Source of the DNA: Bacteroidales bacterium
GTDB taxonomy: Bacteria; Bacteroidota; Bacteroidia; Bacteroidales; Marinilabiliaceae
Length of the DNA: 64,000 nucleotides
Direction of reading: 5' to 3'
NCBI GenBank assembly: GCA_003249255.1
Contig: QKJP01000060.1
Coordinates: 1-64,000, forward strand
The notes below the pieces were generated by a model. It was not told the DNA's origin. It searched no databases and saw only the letters and a program-made list of their open reading frames with translations. The position numbers and the translations under genes were made by a program. Shown here piece after piece: positions 35,404 to 43,357 of this stretch; position 1 is the first letter of the stretch; each line of letters starts with the position of its first letter.

Positions 35404-37365
35404 TTACTGTTTAGAATGATTAAAAATATCCTCAGTAAAATCCTTTAATGGTCTAATAAAAGAATCTTTGTATTTACCTGTTTCCACTAATTCATTTCTT
35501 TTCTTTGCAGTGAACTCTTTACCTTTAAATGCGCCATACACATAACGGGTAAAGCCATCTGCACCTTTAAATATTTGAAGTTCTTTTTGGTTTAAACCCT
35601 TAAGGTACAAATAAGCCCAGGTAGGCTTTCGTTTTAATGCCAAAACCTGTATGGTGTAATAGGCACTGTCCACTCGAGCCTTTTGAGTCATATCATTAAG
35701 TCCCTTTATAATATTATCGGTGTGATTTTTTATTTCATCTTTTACCGTTAGAGGGATCATTGGAGGTTCTAATCTGATTTTTCCAAAGGGAACTATTTTT
35801 TTGTTGTTGTTAAACGCTAAATCTTTATTTATATCCAGATACGAACGTTTCTCATCCTTATTTACCGAGGTCTCTGTAATGTAGTATTGCTCACCGGTTT
35901 TGAGAAATAGGGTGTATTTTCCATCTTTTTGATCGGGTCGGTAATCGCCCACAAGCACATTGTCTTTTTTTCTTGTGACCATGATACGAACACTTCCATT
36001 TGTAAGTGATTGTTTATCTTCAACCACTCCTTCTATAACGGCTAGTTCTCTTTCAAGGGTCTTGTCGAATTCTATCTTGTATAAATCACTTCCACCCATA
36101 TTTCCTGAAAAATGAGTAGAGGCATAATATGCTTTATTTTTATCGATAGTGGGTAAAAAGAAAAAGTCATCCTCGGGAGTGTTAATCGGATATCCCATGT
36201 TACTTGGTGATGTCCAGGTACTATCTGGATTCATTTGTGTGTAAAATACATCCAGTTGTCCCATGCCATTATGGCCTTCCGAGGCAAAATATAATGTGTT
36301 TCCATCCGGATGGAGCATTGCTGTTTCTTCATCAAAAGGGGTGTTAACCTGGGGGCCCAAATTACGTGCTTCGCCCCAGTTTCCATGCTCATCTTTTTTT
36401 ATCATGTAGATGTCTTTTCCACCGTAACCTCCTTCGCGGTCACTGGTAAAAAACAGCGTGCTTTTATCAGGCGATAAGGAAGCATGTGTTTCGTTTGCTT
36501 GGGAATTGATTGGCTTGGGCAACTTTACAGGTTTCTGCCACACATTATTCACTAGCACGCTATGATAAATGTTCTTTATATCTTCATCATTGTGAAGGAT
36601 AAAAAGTTCTTTCCCATCAGCGGATAAACTTAGGATTGATTCATGATCTTGTACCTTAAAAAATATGTTCAGGGCATGAGATTGTTTCCATTTTCCATCT
36701 TCTTTGGAGGCTGTGTAAATTTTTTCAGGATTTTGGCCATCCTTTAGTTTTGTTGTTTTTTTATTCGGCCTTCTTGATGTGAAGTATAATTTATCATCCA
36801 CTATGTTTATAAGAGGATTGTGGTCATCACATGAACTGTTTATTTTTTCACCCAGATTTGTGATCGATAACTTAATTGGATTTTCTAAAAAGATGGAAGA
36901 GTTATCGCATACTCTGATTTCTTCCTCAATTTCTTCAATAAAGGTAAATCGATCATTCGGGAATTTTTGTTTGAGTAGTTGATAAACTTCTTTGGCTTTA
37001 TCCGTTTGTAATAAAACTTGAAGCGTTTTTGCATAAGCCATGTACATGTCTTTATACAAATCATTTTGTTCATCATCTTTGGAGAGAAGGCTAATTCCTT
37101 TTTCCAATACCGTTTTAGCTTGTTCAGTTTTGGTGTTGGAGTTCATGTAGGCGAGCCCCAGGTATAAATAGCATTCTTTACACGCGGGGTATATCTCTAT
37201 TTCTTCTTCAAATAATTCAATCGCTTTCTGATAGTTTTCAGCTTCAAATTCATCGATGGCATCGTAATAAAAAATGTCAAGATATTCATCCTGAGCTTTT
37301 ATGGCAAGTGAGGTTGTGAATAGAATAAATAAAAAGGACAACGTTTTTAAATTAGTATTTATCAT
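35404..37365 (-). CDS. TPR-PD40 periplasmic protein with SPOR-like C-terminus
   Basis: A 653-aa precursor with a signal peptide ending IKAQ. TPR-like helices (about 25-145; YLYLGLAYMNSNTK) precede a WD40-like PD40 propeller (about 190-435) with repeated blades such as LSPDKSTLFFTSDREGGYGG, KDIYMIK and LHPDGNTLYFASEGHNGMG, and QLDVFYT. The C-terminal part (about 570-640; YYTIQVLALKRKP, YVYGAFKGK) has the look of a SPOR peptidoglycan-binding domain. Related Bacteroidota proteins usually carry an OmpA domain here instead. It probably links an outer-membrane or T9SS/gliding-type complex to the wall; that is inference. Confidence 0.78.
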   Translation of the reverse strand: MINTNLKTLSFLFILFTTSLAIKAQDEYLDIFYYDAIDEFEAENYQKAIELFEEEIEIYPACKECYLYLGLAYMNSNTKTEQAKTVLEKGISLLSKDDEQNDLYKDMYMAYAKTLQVLLQTDKAKEVYQLLKQKFPNDRFTFIEEIEEEIRVCDNSSIFLENPIKLSITNLGEKINSSCDDHNPLINIVDDKLYFTSRRPNKKTTKLKDGQNPEKIYTASKEDGKWKQSHALNIFFKVQDHESILSLSADGKELFILHNDEDIKNIYHSVLVNNVWQKPVKLPKPINSQANETHASLSPDKSTLFFTSDREGGYGGKDIYMIKKDEHGNWGEARNLGPQVNTPFDEETAMLHPDGNTLYFASEGHNGMGQLDVFYTQMNPDSTWTSPSNMGYPINTPEDDFFFLPTIDKNKAYYASTHFSGNMGGSDLYKIEFDKTLERELAVIEGVVEDKQSLTNGSVRIMVTRKKDNVLVGDYRPDQKDGKYTLFLKTGEQYYITETSVNKDEKRSYLDINKDLAFNNNKKIVPFGKIRLEPPMIPLTVKDEIKNHTDNIIKGLNDMTQKARVDSAYYTIQVLALKRKPTWAYLYLKGLNQKELQIFKGADGFTRYVYGAFKGKEFTAKKRNELVETGKYKDSFIRPLKDFTEDIFNHSKQ

Positions 37366-37613
37366 AAATGCTAAAGTATGAATGCTTGTTTTCTAAAAAA
37401 AATGATGAGTATGTTACTCTGGTAGTCTAGCAGCTAAAAGTATAGAGTGGGAGCTTTGATAAAAAGGATGGTTTTAGCATAACAAACACTTTAAGGGAAA
37501 TGTTTGTTGTAACCTTTGGGTGCTAAGATAGTGATTATCTTTTTATACTTTGTTAAAGAAAGGATATTTTTGAAGCAATGCCGCAGAAGTTTACTTATTT
37601 GCTTGGAAAGCAT

Positions 37614-37621
37614 TAGTTTTG
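37614..37621 (+). promoter_or_regulatory. -7 element of the rbfA cluster
   Basis: TAGTTTTG matches TAnnTTTG exactly and lies 18 bp before the rbfA ATG, so the mRNA leader would be only about a dozen nucleotides. Confidence 0.5.
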
Positions 37622-37639
37622 CACATTCAAAATACAGTT

Positions 37640-37978
37640 ATGGAATCAACAAGACAAAAGAAAATAGCAAGATTGCTTCAAAAGGAGATCAGTGATGTGT
37701 TCATGAAAGAAGCAAAAGAGTACACCATAGGTGCCTTGGTAACGGTGAGTGTAGTACGTGTAACGCCTGATTTAGGGTTGGCAAAAGTGTATTTGAGCAT
37801 TTTTCCGGGGGATAAAGTAGAAGGTGTTTTTAATACAATCGAAGAAAATAACCATCACATTCGTTTTGCTTTGGGTAAACGAGTGGGCAAACAGTTGCGT
37901 ATCATTCCCGAATTGAAATTTTACGTGGATGATACCTTGGACTATGTAGAAAATATTGATCGCCTTTTAAACGAATAA
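37640..37978 (+). CDS. rbfA: Ribosome-binding factor A
   Basis: 112 residues from the ATG at 37640 (MESTRQKKIARLLQKEISDV). The family runs from this helix through GALVTVSVVRVTPDLGLAKV and VYLSIFP to IRFALGKRVGKQLRIIPELK and the end VENIDRLL. It binds free 30S subunits and helps mature the 16S 5' end. An upstream extension of seven codons in frame lacks family similarity. The methyltransferase gene starts 3 bp later and the permease 5 bp after that, so the three form an operon. Confidence 0.93.
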   Translation: MESTRQKKIARLLQKEISDVFMKEAKEYTIGALVTVSVVRVTPDLGLAKVYLSIFPGDKVEGVFNTIEENNHHIRFALGKRVGKQLRIIPELKFYVDDTLDYVENIDRLLNE

Positions 37979-37981
37979 TTC

Positions 37982-38803
37982 ATGCAATACGACCCTATTA
38001 AACGCTCTCTTGGCAAGGTTTTTAACCAAACACCGGTTTTACGAATTGTTTTTTACCGCTTGTTGGATTTGTTATTACTTCGTGCGTGGTATATTCGCAA
38101 AGCATTAAAAAATAAGGCGAAACAGGTTGAAGGTTCAATTTCTGTATTAGATGCCGGAAGTGGATTTGGGCAGTATGTTTATTACCTGTCTACTCTTGGA
38201 AAAGATTGGAAAATAACGGGTGCTGATGTTAAAGAGGAGCAAATTGCAGATTGTAACAATTTCTTTAAGAAAATTGGCAGGGGAGATCGTGTGAAATTTG
38301 TAAAAGCTGATTTAACCCGTTTTGAACAAAAAAATGAGTACGATGTGGTTTTGTCAGTCGATGTGATGGAGCACATCTTAGAAGATGAGTTAGTTTTTCA
38401 AAACTTTTTTGCATCCATGAAAAAAGGAGGGACACTTTTAATTTCCACGCCCTCTGATCAAGGTGGCTCCGATGCGCATGATCACGACCACGACGAAGCC
38501 CATGGTTTCATTGACGAACATGTACGTGATGGTTATGGCGTAGAAGATATTACTGATAAACTGCAAAGAGCCGGATTTTCTAACATTGAAGCCAATTATA
38601 CTTATGGCACACCGGGTAATTTATCCTGGAAACTATCCATGAAGTATCCAATTTTAATGCTTAATAAAAGCAAATTGCTATTTGTGATATTACCGGTTTA
38701 TTACTTTTTAACTTATCCAATTGCATTTGTGCTTAATTGCATGGATGTTCAAAAAAAACACACAACAGGAACCGGTTTAATGGTGATTGCCCAGAAACTT
38801 TAA
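37982..38803 (+). CDS. Class I SAM-dependent methyltransferase
   Basis: 273 residues. The SAM-binding Rossmann motifs are VLDAGSGFGQYVYYLS, ITGADVKEEQI, VKADLTRF and YDVVLSVDVMEHILED. A striking acidic/His-rich loop, SDAHDHDHDEAHGFIDEHV, sits where substrate specificity is usually set and could bind a metal. The C-terminal hydrophobic stretch (LLFVILPVYYFLTYPIAFVL) suggests membrane association or a lipid-like substrate. The substrate is unknown. It is coupled to rbfA and the FtsX-type permease. Confidence 0.82.
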   Translation: MQYDPIKRSLGKVFNQTPVLRIVFYRLLDLLLLRAWYIRKALKNKAKQVEGSISVLDAGSGFGQYVYYLSTLGKDWKITGADVKEEQIADCNNFFKKIGRGDRVKFVKADLTRFEQKNEYDVVLSVDVMEHILEDELVFQNFFASMKKGGTLLISTPSDQGGSDAHDHDHDEAHGFIDEHVRDGYGVEDITDKLQRAGFSNIEANYTYGTPGNLSWKLSMKYPILMLNKSKLLFVILPVYYFLTYPIAFVLNCMDVQKKHTTGTGLMVIAQKL

Positions 38804-38808
38804 AAACC

Positions 38809-40041
38809 ATGAAGTTAGCCTTTAATATTGCCCGTCGCTACTTAATCGCCAAGAAGTCTCAGAACATCATCAATGTGATTTCAATGATTTCTGTATTTGG
38901 TGTGTTAACGGGTAGCATGGCTTTATTAGTGGTGCTTTCTGTTTTTAATGGCTTGCACGATTTTATTGGAGATCTGTATAACACCTTCGATCCGGATTTA
39001 AAAATACAACCCGTTTCCGGTAAAGTCATGTCTTTAGATTCCCTCAATAAAGCAGCTATTGAAAATGTTGATGGTGTTTATGTTGTGTCAGAACAATTGG
39101 AAGATCAAGCTTTATTAAAGTTTGGTAAGCGCCGTATGCCAGGAAGTATTTTAGGTATAGATGCGAACTTCAATAAGGTAAGTGGTATAGATTCTATATT
39201 GGTAGAAGGCAAGTATTCATTAGGTTATGGAAACGAGAATCATGGCATGATTGGAAGTATTTTGGCCAATCAACTTTCCATTCGGTTAAATTTTGTTTCT
39301 CCTTTGGTGATCTATGTGCCCAAGCGCAAAGGAACGATTACTACCATGAACGCTCACAACGCTTTTCAGAGTGAGTATTTACAACCCACCGGTATTTTTG
39401 AGGTGAAGCAAGTAGAATACGATGGGAAATATATTATTACCAACATTGCCTTAGCTCGACGCTTGTTTCAATATGAGGATGATGTTGTTAGTGCTTTGAT
39501 TATCAAAGTTAAAGATGGTTATCCGATTGAGGACGTTCAGTCTCAAATAGAATCTGCAATTGGATCAAATTATAAAGTACTCAACAAGCAACAGCAACAC
39601 GAAAATTATTTTCGAATGATGAAGATTGAGAAGTTGATGGCCTTTTTAATCTTATCATTCATCATGGTTATTGCGGCGTTTAATATCATTGGTACCATGT
39701 CTATGCTTATTTTTGAGAAGAAAGAAAGCATATTTACACTCAAGAGCATGGGTGCCAATAAGCAATTAATAGCTCGAATTTTTTTAATTGAAGGCTGGTT
39801 AATCTCTTTGCTGGGTGTCGTTATTGGATTACTTATTGGGATTTCCCTGGTATGGGCTCAGCAAAAGTTTGGTTTGGTGCAGTTTCAGGAGGGGGGTTCT
39901 TACATTACAGATGCCTACCCGGTAAGCTTACAGTTGGGCGATGTCTTGTTGGTACTGGTAACCGTTTCTACCATAGGTTTTTTTGCGGCTTGGTATCCGG
40001 TTCGGGTTTTTGTTAATCGTTATTTTAACGAAAGAGAATAG
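38809..40041 (+). CDS. FtsX/LolC-type ABC transporter permease
   Basis: 410 residues from the ATG at 38809 (MKLAFNIARRYLIAKKSQNI); the earlier start overlaps the methyltransferase and lacks similarity. Four TM helices in the MacB/LolCE pattern: one N-terminal (NVISMISVFGVLTGSMALLV), a large periplasmic domain (about 60-255), and three C-terminal helices beginning KLMAFLILSFIMVIAAFNII. The coupling loop KKESIFTLKSMGANKQLIAR is typical of LolC/LolE. It probably extracts lipoproteins for the outer membrane; the ATPase partner (lolD) is not adjacent. Confidence 0.87.
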   Translation: MKLAFNIARRYLIAKKSQNIINVISMISVFGVLTGSMALLVVLSVFNGLHDFIGDLYNTFDPDLKIQPVSGKVMSLDSLNKAAIENVDGVYVVSEQLEDQALLKFGKRRMPGSILGIDANFNKVSGIDSILVEGKYSLGYGNENHGMIGSILANQLSIRLNFVSPLVIYVPKRKGTITTMNAHNAFQSEYLQPTGIFEVKQVEYDGKYIITNIALARRLFQYEDDVVSALIIKVKDGYPIEDVQSQIESAIGSNYKVLNKQQQHENYFRMMKIEKLMAFLILSFIMVIAAFNIIGTMSMLIFEKKESIFTLKSMGANKQLIARIFLIEGWLISLLGVVIGLLIGISLVWAQQKFGLVQFQEGGSYITDAYPVSLQLGDVLLVLVTVSTIGFFAAWYPVRVFVNRYFNERE

Positions 40042-40116
40042 GTTTCAGCGTTTCTCAAGCTTGGAACATTTGGTTGTTTTGAAGTGTTAACATCACAATG
40101 AATTAAAGTTATTGCT

Positions 40117-40353
40117 ATGAAGAATTACTTCTCTACCGGCGATTTGATCGTCATTTTTTTAACCGCGTTGTTTTTTATTTTGGCCTTGTTTGCCCACGGT
40201 TTAACCCATGATTTGTTATTAGAGGCCGGTGTTCTTTTAGTATCAATTAAATTAATTATGATGAACTATAAAAACATTCAATCCAATAATGCTATTCAAA
40301 CTCAATTAAATGATATCAAAAAAACACTCGAAGAAATAAAGAAAAAATCCTAA
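40117..40353 (+). CDS. Small two-TM membrane protein
   Basis: 78 residues: two hydrophobic helices (LIVIFLTALFFILALFAHG and LLLEAGVLLVSIKLIMM) followed by a coiled-coil-like tail (IQTQLNDIKKTLEEIKKK). Composition and frame use look coding, but I recognise no family. It lies 75 bp after the permease in the same direction and could be part of that transcript. Confidence 0.55.
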   Translation: MKNYFSTGDLIVIFLTALFFILALFAHGLTHDLLLEAGVLLVSIKLIMMNYKNIQSNNAIQTQLNDIKKTLEEIKKKS

Positions 40354-40430
40354 AAAAATAGCAAGCTATTTTCACTTTTCGTGTGGTCGAAAGTATATTG
40401 CGTTTTCTAAAAAAACATTTTCCCATCGAA

Positions 40431-40812
40431 TTCCCTATTGATCTACCGACCTAGTGCTCTACTAACCTCTTGATTTATCGATCATTCTAGAACGAGCTAT
40501 CCACTGGTCAAAGTCCTATTAACTCTTATCTAATCAGTAAGTTTAGCTGTTTAGATATTGTGTTTTACACCACATGTAAACATTGAATTATGAATGAGTA
40601 AAATTAGCTCATTGTCGCATTTGCACATCAGCACATTAAAAACTTGTATCAAACAATTAAATTTTGCTAGTCAAATATTGTGCATTAAATCACAGCAAAG
40701 TATTGTACAATAGCTAGGATCAAATTTGCGCATTAGTTAATTTGCACATCAGTACATTAAAGGCTTCTATCTATCAACCTATTGATCTCTTGACCTAACC
40801 GCCTACCGACCT
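40431..40812. repeat. Long composite of dispersed repeats R3 and R4
   Basis: Degenerate units fill this spacer: CCTATTGATCTACCGACCTA, CATTTGCACATCAGCACATT, AATTTGCACATCAGTACATT, then CCTATTGATCTCTTGACCTA and CCGCCTACCGACCTAATAA. The last copy runs into the 3' end of dusB. No gene or terminator is seen between 40354 and 40810. Confidence 0.65.
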
Positions 40813-41791
40813 AATAATCCTTATAAGTCTCCTTTATCTGCGCCAATATTGGTTTTAACTCATCCAAGGTATTTGCACGTAGCATAGCAATTTTCAAATC
40901 TCTAAAATCGGGTAAGCCTTTAAAGGTGATTGCTAGGTGGCGACGCATGTGAAGAATACCTCGACGTTCATCAAGCCATTCTACGGCACTATCTAACTGC
41001 TCAACTACCCGGTCTACGTGCTCAGGCATTTTTATTTGAGGTAATAGTTCACCGGTTTCGAGGTAATGTTTTACTTCTTCAAAGATCCATGGTCGCCCAA
41101 TGCTGGGTCTTCCAATCATTAAAGCATCAACACCATATTTATCCAGATAATCTTTGGCTTTTTCAGGAGAGTTGATGTCGCCATTACCAATAATGGGAAT
41201 CTTGATGCGTGGATTGTTCTTTACTTTTCCGATCAATGTCCAGTCGGCCTCACCATTGTACATTTGAGCACGAGTTCTGCCATGTATGGTTAATGCCTGA
41301 ATACCTACATCTTGAAGGCGCTCAGCTACCTCTTCGATCACTTTCGAATTTTCGTCCCAGCCTAAGCGCGTTTTTACGGTAACCGGAAGCTTGACGGCTT
41401 CAACCACCTGTTTGGTCATTTCCACCATTTTAGGAATGTCTTTTAGCATCCCAGAACCTGCTCCTTTGGTCGCAATTTTTTTCACCGGACAACCAAAGTT
41501 TAAATCGATCAGTTCCGGTTGTGCTTCTTCAGCGATTTTTGCAGCTTCAACCATCGGTTCAATATCTTTTCCATAAAGCTGAATGCCTACAGGACGTTCT
41601 TCCGGAAGAATAGTTAATTTACGCTTCGTTTTTTCAATGTCACGAATTAATGCATCTGCCGAAATAAATTCGGTGTACATTAAATCTGCCCCATAGCGCT
41701 TACACAAAATTCTAAATGAAGGGTCCGTTACATCCTCCATAGGTGCCAGAAGGAGAGGGGTTTGCTTAAATTCCAGAGATCCGATTTTCAC
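40811..41791 (-). CDS. dusB: tRNA-dihydrouridine synthase B
   Basis: 326 residues of an FMN-dependent TIM barrel that reduces uridines in the D-loop of tRNAs. Motifs: PLLLAPMEDVTDPSFR, YTEFISADALI, GIQLYGKD, LIDLNFGCPVKKIATKGAGS with catalytic Cys101, VKTRLGWDE, ALTIHGRTRAQMY, IPIIGNGDI, DALMIGRPSIGRPWIF. The C-terminal helical domain (RVVEQLDSAVEW, GILHMRRHL) is the tRNA-binding part. The gene ends within a repeat cluster. No fis is adjacent, as expected outside Proteobacteria. Confidence 0.92.
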   Translation of the reverse strand: MKIGSLEFKQTPLLLAPMEDVTDPSFRILCKRYGADLMYTEFISADALIRDIEKTKRKLTILPEERPVGIQLYGKDIEPMVEAAKIAEEAQPELIDLNFGCPVKKIATKGAGSGMLKDIPKMVEMTKQVVEAVKLPVTVKTRLGWDENSKVIEEVAERLQDVGIQALTIHGRTRAQMYNGEADWTLIGKVKNNPRIKIPIIGNGDINSPEKAKDYLDKYGVDALMIGRPSIGRPWIFEEVKHYLETGELLPQIKMPEHVDRVVEQLDSAVEWLDERRGILHMRRHLAITFKGLPDFRDLKIAMLRANTLDELKPILAQIKETYKDY

Positions 41792-42284
41792 AACTTATCA
41801 ATTTTGGGTGCAAAGGTAAATAATAAACGGCAGAAGTACTTCACGTCCATAAAAAAGCACTTTATTCAAGTGGCTAACTATGAAACTATCTAAATAAAAT
41901 ACAAAGGATGATGTATTTCGATAAATGCAAAGTCCTATCCCAAAGATGACTTTGATTTTCTATACGAGAATATTATTTTTTGCCCTAGAACAATCTTCAT
42001 TAACCTTAATTTAATGGGCAAAGAAAGTGATTGCCTAAGCGTTAGTTTTTAATGTTGTTTAATACAAGATGGTGGTAAAAAAAATCATCTTTGTGGAGAG
42101 AGGTTAACTCAAAAATTCGGAAACCATGTTTGAGTTCCACAACTTTGTGTAGGATATATTCAAAAGAATGTATTTTATGTTTTAACGATTAGAAGGGTGA
42201 TTGATAAAATTAGCTGATAATGCTTTGTGTTTACACTTTCATGCGGTAGAAGTTTGAAGGTATTGCACCATCATTCATTAAAAT
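41792..42284. other. AT-rich spacer with no gene seen
   Basis: Neither strand shows a plausible gene here. The start codon of dusB faces the candidate ncRNA promoter further right. The stretch is AT-rich with only short incidental palindromes. Confidence 0.4.
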
Positions 42285-42332
42285 ATACTCAAAAATGAGT
42301 ATTTCAGAATTTATCTCTCCGCTGTATTTTTG
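42285..42332 (+). promoter_or_regulatory. Promoter and operator-like palindrome of the candidate ncRNA
   Basis: A perfect inverted repeat ATACTCA-AAAA-TGAGTAT (42285-42302) abuts a TTTC -33-like element (42302-42305), followed 19 nt later by TATTTTTG (42325-42332), an exact TAnnTTTG. This suggests a regulated transcript starting near 42339. Confidence 0.5.
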
Positions 42333-42338
42333 TAATGT

Positions 42339-42532
42339 AAGATTTGAACGGTTTAGATAATAATAAACCAGTCCCTTCTTCAACCTAAAAACCAACAACA
42401 GTTAAGCATTACCTAACCTTAATAACAACGAGTGCTTCAATTCTAACTTATAATGGATTTACCCTAATTTGAAGCACAATAATACTACCCAAATCAAAAG
42501 ACACTGTTCCAATCGGGGCAGTGTTTTTTTTT
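42339..42532 (+). ncRNA. Candidate structured small RNA
   Basis: There is no open frame worth naming between the promoter and a strong terminator. Structure is visible instead: GTGCTTCAA (42432-42440) pairs perfectly with TTGAAGCAC (42469-42477). Then the terminator ACACTGTTCC/GGGGCAGTGT (10 bp with two G-T pairs, 42501-42523) is followed by a run of T. The predicted transcript is about 190 nt. I do not recognise an Rfam family. It could be a trans-acting sRNA or a terminated leader, but no gene starts until 42709, which has its own promoter. Confidence 0.45.
42501..42532 (+). terminator. Strong intrinsic terminator of the candidate ncRNA
   Basis: A 10-bp stem ACACTGTTCC/GGGGCAGTGT with AATC loop, then about nine T. 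No protein gene on this strand ends anywhere near, which is what makes the upstream transcript notable. Confidence 0.8.
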
Positions 42533-42579
42533 CCTAAATTTTCGCACAAAACTTTCGCCCTCCACCAAATTATCCCGAA

Positions 42580-42607
42580 CTTCTGCCTTCTGCCTTCTGC
42601 CTTCTGC
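42580..42607. repeat. 7-bp tandem repeat, four copies
   Basis: CTTCTGC is repeated four times without interruption. It is a possible phase-variable or simple-sequence tract between the ncRNA terminator and the TetR promoter. Confidence 0.8.
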
Positions 42608-42693
42608 ATATGAGCACATAACTTACTTCTGCCCCAATATAAAACTTTAGAAACTTTTAACAATTCAATAGTTTCCTCAGTGTAAATATTTTC

Positions 42694-42701
42694 TACATTT
42701 G
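42694..42701 (+). promoter_or_regulatory. -7 element giving a near-leaderless tetR mRNA
   Basis: TACATTTG matches TAnnTTTG exactly and ends 7 bp before the ATG, so transcription should start at or within a base or two of the start codon. Symmetric GTAAAT/ATTTGTAC sequence overlaps it and could be the repressor's operator. Confidence 0.5.
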
Positions 42702-42708
42702 TACCTAT

Positions 42709-43332
42709 ATGGACGAAAAAAAGAAAACGATCATCGAAAGCACCTTTTACCTCTTTCAGAAATACGGGATTAAAAGCGTGAGTATGGATGACATTGCGCG
42801 GGAGTTGGGGATGTCAAAAAAAACACTTTATCAATACATCAGTGACAAAACTGAATTGGTAGAGAATTGCATGAACTTTGCAAAAGAAAAAATTGAAAGC
42901 TATTTATCTGTTTTTTACGATTATTCTAAAAACGCAATTGAACAGCACCTTGCTGCAAAAGAGTTGATCGAAAAAGATAGAGTTGTGGTAAATCCTACCC
43001 TTATTTTTGATTTAAATAAATACTATCCGGGCATTCTTCAAGATTTAAATGAATTTAAAAAGAAGGCCATTTATGAAGCTCATGTTTCAAACATTGATCA
43101 TGGCAAAAAAGGAGGTTATTTCAACGAAGATCTAAATAGCCATGTAATAGCCAGAATGATGGTTTCATACCACATCTTTACATTTGATCCGGCAAACAGA
43201 CTATTTTCAGAATCCGAAATAAAAGATGAAAGCATAATTTTCGAAGTCTATAAATATCACTTTAGGGGCATTTGTACTCCCAAAGGACTCGAAGTGGTGA
43301 TACAATTATTTTGCCCTAATAAGAACAAGTAA
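42709..43332 (+). CDS. TetR/AcrR-family regulator of the efflux operon
   Basis: 207 residues. The N-terminal HTH is canonical: IIESTFYLFQKYGIKSVSMD, then DIARELGMSKKTLYQYISDK. The C-terminal ligand/dimer domain (about 65-207) is divergent, as usual. It is the first gene of a tetR-tolC-adaptor-RND cluster (26-bp gap to tolC), so it most likely represses the pump and is released by a pump substrate. The predicted transcript is nearly leaderless. Confidence 0.88.
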   Translation: MDEKKKTIIESTFYLFQKYGIKSVSMDDIARELGMSKKTLYQYISDKTELVENCMNFAKEKIESYLSVFYDYSKNAIEQHLAAKELIEKDRVVVNPTLIFDLNKYYPGILQDLNEFKKKAIYEAHVSNIDHGKKGGYFNEDLNSHVIARMMVSYHIFTFDPANRLFSESEIKDESIIFEVYKYHFRGICTPKGLEVVIQLFCPNKNK

Positions 43333-43357
43333 TAAAACGATTTAAAAACATTCAACC

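Noticed and set aside
42448-42663. Minus-strand frame of 71 codons
   Set aside because: It is made of the 7-bp tandem repeat and terminator sequence (repeated AEGRRQK-like residues) and has no start or composition typical of genes here.
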